Below, in pieces: positions 13,619 to 19,526 of a stretch of DNA of 19,526 nucleotides. Numbering within the stretch: the first letter of the stretch is position 1; every line of letters begins with the position of its first letter. The translations under genes were made by a program, and so were the position numbers. The stretch is taken from the NCBI GenBank assembly GCA_023269335.1, contig JAHFTM010000007.1, positions 1 to 19,526 on the forward strand, in the 5' to 3' direction. The stretch is from Chlamydiia bacterium (GTDB taxonomy: Bacteria > Chlamydiota > Chlamydiia > Chlamydiales > FEN-1388). A model generated the notes under the pieces. That model worked only from the letters and a program-made list of their open reading frames with translations, did no database searches and was not told the origin of the DNA.

Positions 13619-14206
13619 ATGGAAACAATTACAGCAGGTAACACACGCATTCACGGGCAAAGTTTTGTAAAACAAATACTTTATGTATTGGCCGGCAGTT
13701 CCTTTTTAGCTCTCATGTCACAACTGTCCATCCCTCTTTTTTTCACTCCTGTTCCTATGACTCTACAGCTGTTGGCTCTCTTTCTTTTAGGCGCATTTCA
13801 AGGTAGTAAAACAGCAGCTTTAAGCGTTATCGCCTACCTTATAGAAGGAACTTTTGGATTACCTGTTTTTGCAGGCGGCACTTCAAATCCGCTCTGGTTT
13901 CTTGGGGTACGTGCAGGCTACCTTATTGGTTTTGTATTAGCTGCCTATCTGGTTGGCAAAGTTGTTGAAATGAGCTCCAAAATCACTCTTGTGCGCTTAC
14001 TTTTTGCAATGACAGCAGCTCAAGCAGTTGTCTATGTGCTTGGCTTTTGTTGCCTTTCATTTTTTGTGGGCTTCTCTCAAGCCTTGTTACTCGGCGTAGT
14101 TCCTTTCCTTGCAGTTGATGCACTAAAGATTATATCAGCCGCTCTCATTGCTTACGGTGCTCTCAGAATGTTGAAAGAAAAGTTATCTCTCAATGATTCA
14201 ATTTGA
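13619..14206 (+). CDS. bioY: Biotin transporter BioY
   Basis: A 195-residue integral membrane protein of the BioY family, the substrate-binding subunit of energy-coupling-factor biotin uptake, which can also act alone. It has about six membrane segments. Family hallmarks are visible: IPLFFTPVPMTLQLLALFL after the first helix, LGAFQGSKTAALSVIAYLIE, GLPVFAGG, and the GVRAGYLIGFVLAAYLVG block. An ATG 12 bases upstream (13607) is also in frame, but the ATG at 13619 has GGAG six bases upstream, so I prefer it. The gene overlaps the next one by 14 bases. No ATPase or EcfT gene is adjacent, so BioY either works alone or uses components encoded elsewhere. Such a gene fits an intracellular bacterium that scavenges biotin from its host. 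Confidence 0.93.
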   Translation: METITAGNTRIHGQSFVKQILYVLAGSSFLALMSQLSIPLFFTPVPMTLQLLALFLLGAFQGSKTAALSVIAYLIEGTFGLPVFAGGTSNPLWFLGVRAGYLIGFVLAAYLVGKVVEMSSKITLVRLLFAMTAAQAVVYVLGFCCLSFFVGFSQALLLGVVPFLAVDALKIISAALIAYGALRMLKEKLSLNDSI

Positions 14207-15989
14207 AAATGTATCTCTTGGATTTGGCAGCCACACGCTCTTTCAAAATGGCTCTTTTACCCTTCAAAAAGGGGAAAAATGTGGTCTAATAGGTAGAAAT
14301 GGCTCTGGCAAGTCAACCATTTTCAAACTTATTACTGAAGAAATGGAGCCGGATGGCGGAATAGTAAGTTGTTCAAAAAACTATCGCTTAGGAATGCTTC
14401 AGCAGCACATCCATTTCTCGCAGCCCACACTTATTCAAGAAGCTCTTCTTGGCTTGCCAGAAGAGGATAAGGAAGACACTTACAAGGCAGAGAAAATTCT
14501 TTTTGGCCTTGGGTTTACTGAAGTTGATCTTGAAAAGCCCCCACACATATTTTCAGGTGGCTATCAACTGCGCCTTCACCTGACAAAAGTGTTGCTTTCT
14601 GAACCTGATTGTCTCCTTCTGGATGAACCGACAAACTATCTTGATCTTCTTTCGATTCGCTGGTTAATGAATTTTTTGAAGCGCTGGAAAGGGGAGTGCA
14701 TTCTTATTTCTCATGATCGCGATTTTATGGATTCTGTGACTACCCATACGCTCGGTATTCATCGACAAACATTTCATAAGATGAAGGGTAGCTCAATCGA
14801 TTTTTTCAACCATATACTTCTTCAAGAAAGAGTACATGAAAAAACTAGAGTTAAACAAGAAAAGCGTCGAGAACATCTTGAAAGCTTTGTCGAACGCTTT
14901 GGTGCAAAAGCATCCAAAGCAGGGCAGGCAGGAGCACGAAAGAAACTTCTTGAAAAAGATCCTGTCTTAGAAGAGCTCCAAGAGCTCTCTCAACTTGGAT
15001 TTTCTTTCAATGAAGCTGCTTTTGCCGGTAAAAAAATGCTGACAGCAAAAGAGCTTGCTTTTTCATACAACACAGATGCCCTAATCGATGGTTTTTCTCT
15101 GGAAATTGAGAAGGGAGATCGCATTGCTATTATCGGAAAAAATGGTCGTGGTAAATCAACACTTTTAAGTCTTTTGAGCGGTGATCTTATACCTAAAAAT
15201 GGGGAAGTAGAAATCTCTACGAACACACGTGTGGGTTATTTTGGTCAAACGCATGTCAATCGATTGAATGTAAACCATACGATTGAAGAGGAGCTTGGGC
15301 AAGCAAACGTCGCCTTGAATATCACTGAAGTTAAATCGATTGCTGGCCGCATGATGTTTTCAAGTGACCTTGCCAAAAAACCTATCTCAGTGCTCTCTGG
15401 AGGTGAAAAAAGTCGTGTTCTCCTTGGAAAAATTATCGCTAAGCCCTGTAATCTTCTTCTGCTTGATGAACCAACGCATCATCTTGACATTGAATCGATC
15501 GAAGCGCTGATTGATGCTCTTGAAGATTTCTCAGGAGCACTTGTCATCGTCACTCACAGTGAGCTTATCCTTCGACGACTTGAACTAAATAAAATCATTC
15601 TTTGTGAAGAAGCAAAACAGACCATATTCCTGGGAAATTACGATGAGCTCTTAGAAAAAAATGAACTTCACGAAGAGGAAAAACCAACAGCTCTTAAAAA
15701 GAAAGAGTCTAATACAAGGCAAGAGAGGGCCCTTTTTGTAGCACAAAGAGCGGCTACTTTGAAGCCACTTGAAAAAAAGATACACGAGCTTGAGAAGAAA
15801 ATGATCAATCTTGAAGAACTACAAAAAAGTGATCTTGTCTTACTTGAGAAGGGGTCTCTTTCTTCAGAGCTGATGAAAGCCGTTGGCCTTAGAAAAAAAG
15901 AAATCGATCAGCTAGAAACAGAGCTCTATGCATTTTATGATCAATTTGAAGCAAAGAAAAAGGAATTCGACACACTGCAGACTCTCTAG
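14193..15989 (+). CDS. ABC-F family ATPase (ribosome-associated, YheS/Uup-like)
   Basis: A 598-residue soluble protein with two ATP-binding cassettes and no membrane segments, typical of ABC-F proteins that act on ribosomes. Cassette 1 has GRNGSGKS (34-41), signature SGGYQLRLHL (121-130) and LLLDEPTNYLD (141-151). Cassette 2 has GKNGRGKS (315-322), LSGGEKSRVLLG and LLLLDEPTHHLD. Both catalytic glutamates are kept. The charged linker between cassettes (around 208-255, KTRVKQEKRREHLESFVERF) is the family's P-site tRNA interaction motif region. A C-terminal coiled coil (about 515-598, LKPLEKKIHELEKKMINLEE) resembles the Uup/YheS tail. The ATG overlaps the end of bioY by 14 bases, so the two are translationally coupled. 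The stop codon forms the start of a hairpin repeat. Which ribosomal state it acts on cannot be told from the sequence. Confidence 0.93.
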   Translation: MIQFENVSLGFGSHTLFQNGSFTLQKGEKCGLIGRNGSGKSTIFKLITEEMEPDGGIVSCSKNYRLGMLQQHIHFSQPTLIQEALLGLPEEDKEDTYKAEKILFGLGFTEVDLEKPPHIFSGGYQLRLHLTKVLLSEPDCLLLDEPTNYLDLLSIRWLMNFLKRWKGECILISHDRDFMDSVTTHTLGIHRQTFHKMKGSSIDFFNHILLQERVHEKTRVKQEKRREHLESFVERFGAKASKAGQAGARKKLLEKDPVLEELQELSQLGFSFNEAAFAGKKMLTAKELAFSYNTDALIDGFSLEIEKGDRIAIIGKNGRGKSTLLSLLSGDLIPKNGEVEISTNTRVGYFGQTHVNRLNVNHTIEEELGQANVALNITEVKSIAGRMMFSSDLAKKPISVLSGGEKSRVLLGKIIAKPCNLLLLDEPTHHLDIESIEALIDALEDFSGALVIVTHSELILRRLELNKIILCEEAKQTIFLGNYDELLEKNELHEEEKPTALKKKESNTRQERALFVAQRAATLKPLEKKIHELEKKMINLEELQKSDLVLLEKGSLSSELMKAVGLRKKEIDQLETELYAFYDQFEAKKKEFDTLQTL

Positions 15990-16038
15990 TAGGTTCGAAT
16001 CAAAATTTTTTACGGTTAATTTTAATTTGGACTACTAG
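15986..16038. repeat. 53-base hairpin repeat with CTAGTAG/CTACTAG ends
   Basis: The element starts CTAGTAG and ends CTACTAG. Inside, GAATCAAAAT pairs with ATTTTAATTT (one mismatch and one G-T), separated from the outer seven pairs by a small internal loop; the apical loop is T-rich. The ABC-F TAG stop is the first triplet after the leading C. Its right arm recurs, inverted, at 9263-9282. It may act as a transcript-end hairpin; no T-run follows it, so it is not a standard terminator. Confidence 0.6.
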
Positions 16039-16151
16039 CTACTCTCTGTGTGCTTCGTGGTGAAAAATATTCTAAGATCATGGAGTTTTCGTAGCGCATT
16101 TTTTCCAAGTTCTGTTACAGTGACATCTTACCTCTATCAACTGGCTGGAAT

Positions 16152-16934
16152 ATGGTTTTGCGGCTAATGCCTTATAAGCTTTGTGCCTATGGACTGTCCG
16201 ATATGGGACTTGTCCGACAAAATAACGAAGATGTCTGGGGATGTCTTGCAGAGCAGCATCTGTATGTTTTGGCAGATGGCATGGGTGGTCATCAAGCAGG
16301 AGAGGTGGCAGCCAAAGAAGCTGTCGTGTTCCTTTGCTCGCACGTGCGCAAGTTGTTAGAACAAGAGGCTAATCAAGAGCTACCTCTTGAAGAAATTGTC
16401 CAACTCATAGGTATGGCGATTGAAGATACCAATCAGTTCGTTTATGAGTTGAGTCTTTCATCAGAACTGTTAACTGGTATGGGAACAACGCTTTGTTGTC
16501 TTTACTTTCATGATGACTATGTTGTTCATGCACATGTTGGCGATTCTAGAATTTACCGTTTACGCAATGCCAAGATTGAACAGCTGACTCAAGATCATTC
16601 GCTTCTTCGTGAAATGCGTGATCGCGGGCAGCTTGGAAATGATGAAAATGGTGTGCTTCTTTACAAAAATATTATTACCAAAGCTATTGGTACAGAAGCC
16701 CTTGTTGCTCCTTCAGTAAACCTTTCTTTAATTAGCCCTAAAGATATCTATCTTCTCTGTAGCGACGGTCTCTCAGATCTCATTTCGAAACGGGAGATTG
16801 AGCTGATCCTCAACCAACCTCATACTGTTGAAGAAAAAGTGCGTTCTTTAATCCATGCTGCAAAACAAAAAGGCGGATATGATAATATCACTGTCGTTTT
16901 AGTTGAAGTGGCAGAGGATGATGGAAAAAAATAA
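16152..16934 (+). CDS. PP2C-type Ser/Thr protein phosphatase
   Basis: A 260-residue cytoplasmic metal-dependent phosphatase of the bacterial PP2C (Stp/PrpC) type, which removes phosphate from Ser/Thr (and often Thr in kinases). The motifs occur in order: GLSDMGLVRQNNED (14-27), VLADGMGGHQAGEVAA (39-54, metal-binding Asp42), GMGTTL (109-114), HVGDSRIYRL (128-137), QDHSL, LLCSDGLSDL (201-210, Asp205) and YDNITVV (243-249, Asp244). The length is that of a bare catalytic domain. Neither candidate start (16152, or the ATG at 16167 giving MPYKLCAYGLSD) has a clear Shine-Dalgarno; I keep the longer one. The last 14 bases overlap the desulfurase gene. As I recall, Chlamydia also has PP2C and NifS-like genes next to each other. 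The kinase-like gene at 10920 is a possible partner but not in the same operon. Confidence 0.94.
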   Translation: MVLRLMPYKLCAYGLSDMGLVRQNNEDVWGCLAEQHLYVLADGMGGHQAGEVAAKEAVVFLCSHVRKLLEQEANQELPLEEIVQLIGMAIEDTNQFVYELSLSSELLTGMGTTLCCLYFHDDYVVHAHVGDSRIYRLRNAKIEQLTQDHSLLREMRDRGQLGNDENGVLLYKNIITKAIGTEALVAPSVNLSLISPKDIYLLCSDGLSDLISKREIELILNQPHTVEEKVRSLIHAAKQKGGYDNITVVLVEVAEDDGKK

Positions 16935-18063
16935 GAAAATATATCTCGATAACAACGCGACAACGCCTTTAGCTCCCGAAGTGCTAGATGCTGTTATTTT
17001 GGCTTTAAACCAGTTTGGTAATCCTTCAAGCGTACATAGCCTAGGTCAAAAAGCAAAAGCTTTGATTGAAAATGCACGTGAAAAGATTGCCTCATTTTTT
17101 GCAGTAAGGCCTCAAGAAGTTGTTTTTACATCAAGTGGCACTGAGTCCTGCAACATGCTTATCCGCGGCATCATTGGTCAAAAACCCTATGGCCATATCA
17201 TCACTACAAATGTAGAGCATGCAGCAGTTTATAACACTGTTAAAGCACTAGAAGCCGCAGGTTGTAGGGCAACTTATCTCGCTTGCGGTCTTGCTGGATT
17301 TGTAACTAAAGAAATGATCGAAGAGTACATACAGCCTGACACGCGCCTCATTACAGTTATGTCGGTGAATAATGAAACAGGTGTCAAAACTGATGTCAAG
17401 AGCATTGCAGAGCTTGCTAAAGAGAGAAATATTCCATTCGTTGTCGATAGTATATCACAGCTGGGAAAAGAGCTTTTTACAATGGATGAAGGGGTCTCGG
17501 CTATGGCCTTTTCAGGGCATAAAATTCATGCCCCAAAAGGTGTTGGTTTTGTCATTGTAAAGAAAAATTGTCAAATGACGCCCTACCTTATTGGAGGTCA
17601 TCAAGAATATGACAAGCGTGCAGGAACAGAAAATGTGCCAGCAATCGCTGGTTTAGGGGTAGCAATAGACTTATTAAAAGACACGCTACCGCAGGCCCAG
17701 ACGAAAATGGCTACGCTGCGTGATTATTTTGAAGAAGAGCTGATTACCAGGCTGCAATGCATCGAAGTCAATGGTGTTGCCATGCGCAATGCCAACACTT
17801 CAAACTTGGCCTTTGCAGATGTAGAAGGGGAGGTATTACTCAGACTGTTAGACATAGAAGGGGTGATGGCAAGCCATGGCTCTGCTTGCGCAAGCGGAGC
17901 ACTAGAGCCATCTCGTGTTCTTTTAAACATGGGACTTACTCGCAAAAAAGCTGCCTCATCACTTCGCTTTTCGCTGAGTCGCTACACAACGGAAGATGAG
18001 GTAGAAGAGGCTATTGGAATTATTGTGCATTGTGTTGAGCGGCTACGCGGCATGAATCGCTGA
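16921..18063 (+). CDS. Cysteine desulfurase, NifS/IscS family
   Basis: A 380-residue PLP enzyme that takes sulfur from cysteine as a persulfide for Fe-S cluster assembly or thiolation. It starts IYLDNNATTPL, a family signature. His100 lies in NVEHAAV (stacking on PLP), Lys201 in AFSGHKIHAPKG (Schiff base), and the catalytic Cys323 in SHGSACASG with EPSRVL following, as in group I (IscS/NifS) enzymes. In-frame TTG (16903) and ATG (16918) codons also exist. I prefer the ATG at 16921 because it puts the conserved YLDNNATT at residue 8, and AGAGG is nearby upstream though closely spaced. The gene overlaps the PP2C gene by 14 bases. No IscU or other Fe-S gene is adjacent. It ends seven bases from the convergent LOG-family gene. 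Confidence 0.93.
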   Translation: MEKNKKIYLDNNATTPLAPEVLDAVILALNQFGNPSSVHSLGQKAKALIENAREKIASFFAVRPQEVVFTSSGTESCNMLIRGIIGQKPYGHIITTNVEHAAVYNTVKALEAAGCRATYLACGLAGFVTKEMIEEYIQPDTRLITVMSVNNETGVKTDVKSIAELAKERNIPFVVDSISQLGKELFTMDEGVSAMAFSGHKIHAPKGVGFVIVKKNCQMTPYLIGGHQEYDKRAGTENVPAIAGLGVAIDLLKDTLPQAQTKMATLRDYFEEELITRLQCIEVNGVAMRNANTSNLAFADVEGEVLLRLLDIEGVMASHGSACASGALEPSRVLLNMGLTRKKAASSLRFSLSRYTTEDEVEEAIGIIVHCVERLRGMNR

Positions 18064-18070
18064 CGATCCC

Positions 18071-18766
18071 TTATTTAGATATCGATACATCCTGTATTTT
18101 GATGCGATCTTTGTATGACTGTTCAAGTCCTTCCGCTACTTCATCGCTATCATCGGTAAGAATGAATAGGTCGAGATCTTGTTTAGAGATGCATTTATGA
18201 TGCAGTGCTGTTTCTTTTAACCATTGAATCAGTCCCTTCCAGTAAGATATGCCCATAAGATAGACAGGAATGGGGACAGTTTTTTTCGTTTGAATGAGTG
18301 TCAGTACTTCAAAAAGCTCGTCCATAGTGCCAAGACCGCCTGGTAAGAAGACAAAGCCTTGTGCATAGCGAGCAAACATTACTTTACGTACAAAAAAATA
18401 GCGAAAACTGAGTCTGAGCTTTGGGTCAATGTAGGGGTTTGGTTCAGTTTCAAAAGGTACGTCGATAATCAGTCCACAAGATGCACCTTTGGACTCTTGC
18501 GCACCTTTATTTGCAGCTTCCATAATTCCTGGACCTGCCCCTGTAATTACAGCAAAGCCTTTTTTGACGATTTTTTGCGACACTTCAGTTGCCATTTGGT
18601 AATAAGGCGATGTTTTTGGCAGTCGTGCAGAGCCAAAAACAGAGATTGAAGGGCCGATGTTTGAAAGGGTTTCAAAGCCATTTACAAATTCAGAGATGAT
18701 TCTAAAAAGCTTCCAGGCATCTCCCGCTGCAGCTGACACATCTTGAGGGTGGATATATTCCGACAT
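18071..18766 (-). CDS. LOG-family (TIGR00730-type) nucleotide phosphoribohydrolase-like protein
   Basis: A 231-residue Rossmann-fold protein of the LOG family, formerly misnamed 'lysine decarboxylase'. Family motifs are present: VFGSAR (43-48), TGAGPGIMEAANKGA (75-89), Arg127-Lys128, and PGGLGTMDE (142-150), which carries the catalytic Glu. Characterised members hydrolyse nucleoside 5'-monophosphates (including cytokinin ribotides) to base and ribose 5-phosphate. The N-terminal extension (AWKLFRIISEFVNGFETL) is that of the longer bacterial subgroup. The gene converges on the desulfurase and diverges from the prenyltransferase. There is no Shine-Dalgarno, and a near-perfect promoter ends two bases before the ATG, so either the mRNA is leaderless or translation starts further in (for example GTG at codon 10). 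Confidence 0.9.
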   Translation of the reverse strand: MSEYIHPQDVSAAAGDAWKLFRIISEFVNGFETLSNIGPSISVFGSARLPKTSPYYQMATEVSQKIVKKGFAVITGAGPGIMEAANKGAQESKGASCGLIIDVPFETEPNPYIDPKLRLSFRYFFVRKVMFARYAQGFVFLPGGLGTMDELFEVLTLIQTKKTVPIPVYLMGISYWKGLIQWLKETALHHKCISKQDLDLFILTDDSDEVAEGLEQSYKDRIKIQDVSISK

Positions 18767-18768
18767 AA

Positions 18769-18796
18769 AGTATAAAGGGGTTCATTTTTTTATCAA
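18769..18796 (-). promoter_or_regulatory. Near-consensus promoter abutting the LOG-family start codon
   Basis: On the minus strand TTGATA (18796-18791), a 16-base spacer and TATACT (18774-18769), five of six matches each. The -10 ends two bases before the ATG, so a transcript from it would start at or inside the first codons. Confidence 0.55.
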
Positions 18797-18906
18797 GTTT
18801 TCCTTCTAACTGTGTTTCTCGTTTTTCGCTAGCTGTTTTTTCTAAATCCCTTCATTATCCTCATGATCGATCGACTACCACAGAGAATTACGTAAGAGGC
18901 AAGTCT

Positions 18907-19526
18907 ATGCTGCTTGACGAAGTCAAGAAAACGGTGTTATTCAAACAGTCATTTTTTGGGCTGCCTTGGGTCGTAATCGGAGTGATTTTTCCCTACTTCC
19001 TTACAACATCGTTTTCTACATACCCGGTCTCTTTTACCCCCTATTTGTTCACGAGCCTTGCTTTTTTGTCAGCGCGCATCTCAGGTATGGCCTTTAATAG
19101 GCTTATTGACCATTTTATCGATGCAAAAAATCCACGAACAGCAAATCGCCCTTTGCCACAAGGTGAAATGAGTCGGCAAAGAGTGGCTATCATAGCTTAC
19201 AGCTCCTTAGCCCTCTTTTTTTTCAGCATGTCACAAATCAACAGCCTCACTTTTCAGCTTTCTCCTTTTATAGGCACGCTCATTGTTCTTTATTCTTTTA
19301 CCAAACGCTTCACCTGGCTTTGTCATTTTGTCTTAGGTTTTATCCAATTTTTTACGCCTATTTGTGCCTCTATTGCTATATGTGGGGTATTTTATTGGCA
19401 GTCTATTTATTTAGGTGTCTCCCTTGCGTTGTGCATTGCTGCAAATGACATTCTCTACTCTTGCCAAGATATAGAGTTTGATAAAAGAGAAAAACTTTTG
19501 AGCATTCCTTGTTGTTTTGGGTATAA
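18907..19526 (+). CDS. UbiA-family prenyltransferase (UbiA/MqnP type), 3' end off window
   Basis: The first 206 codons of a polytopic UbiA-superfamily prenyltransferase, truncated by the window edge (about 70-90 residues missing). The first allylic-diphosphate motif is AFNRLIDHFIDAKNPRTANR (62-81; Asn64, Asp68, Asp72). The second is NDILYSCQDIEFDKREK (180-196; Asp181, Asp188, Asp192). Both are intact, so it should be an active Mg-dependent enzyme attaching a polyprenyl chain to an aromatic quinone precursor in the inner membrane. Chlamydiae make menaquinone by the futalosine route, where the UbiA homologue is MqnP, so that role is more likely here than 4-hydroxybenzoate prenylation; this is inferred. 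The ATG has AGAGG seven bases upstream. The gene diverges from the LOG-family gene across 140 bases. Confidence 0.92.
   Translation, partial: MLLDEVKKTVLFKQSFFGLPWVVIGVIFPYFLTTSFSTYPVSFTPYLFTSLAFLSARISGMAFNRLIDHFIDAKNPRTANRPLPQGEMSRQRVAIIAYSSLALFFFSMSQINSLTFQLSPFIGTLIVLYSFTKRFTWLCHFVLGFIQFFTPICASIAICGVFYWQSIYLGVSLALCIAANDILYSCQDIEFDKREKLLSIPCCFGY

Overview
The window looks like part of the chromosome of a low-GC member of the Chlamydiae, most likely an environmental, amoeba-type relative (Parachlamydiales-like) rather than Chlamydia itself. This placement is inferred. It rests on a PP2C phosphatase directly followed by a NifS-type desulfurase (neighbours in Chlamydia, as I recall), a BioY biotin importer, a UbiA/MqnP-type prenyltransferase, and several eukaryote-like proteins: an IQM-like protein, a serpin, and a divergent protein kinase with a PQ-rich tail. 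No rRNA or other phylogenetic marker is present.

Region 1 (1-4219, minus strand) is a compact ABC exporter operon that matches Escherichia coli ybhG-ybhF-ybhS-ybhR gene for gene. It has an HlyD-type periplasmic adaptor, a double-ATPase protein, and two ABC-2 permeases, the last cut by the window edge. The genes overlap or are a few bases apart.

Region 2 (4304-5965, minus strand) holds two accessory genes. One encodes a lysine-rich protein whose C-terminal half strongly resembles plant IQM (IQ-motif, calmodulin-binding) proteins, behind a near-consensus promoter. The other encodes an unrecognised protein. About 340 bases of AT-rich DNA follow, then a small SRP RNA gene (6308-6403, plus strand).

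Region 3 (6493-9266, plus) is a tight three-gene unit: lipoprotein, CPBP-family membrane protease, exported serpin. Region 4 (9399-10795, plus) is a nucleoside deoxyribosyltransferase-like gene followed 5 bases later by an unrecognised gene. Region 5 (10920-13517, plus) is a large kinase-like protein with seven 8-residue tail repeats.

Region 6 (13619-15989, plus) is bioY overlapping an ABC-F ATPase gene. A 53-base hairpin repeat follows and supplies the ABC-F stop codon; one arm of the same repeat supplies the serpin stop codon 6.7 kb away, in inverted orientation. Region 7 (16152-18063, plus) is PP2C overlapping the cysteine desulfurase gene. It converges on a LOG-family gene (18071-18766, minus), which diverges from a UbiA-family prenyltransferase gene running off the right edge.

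The best candidates for new biology are the IQM-like protein, the lipoprotein-CPBP-serpin unit, the repeat-tailed kinase, a weak F-box-like motif (LP-x-[ED]-[IV]) shared by three otherwise unrelated proteins, and the stop-codon-bearing hairpin repeat.
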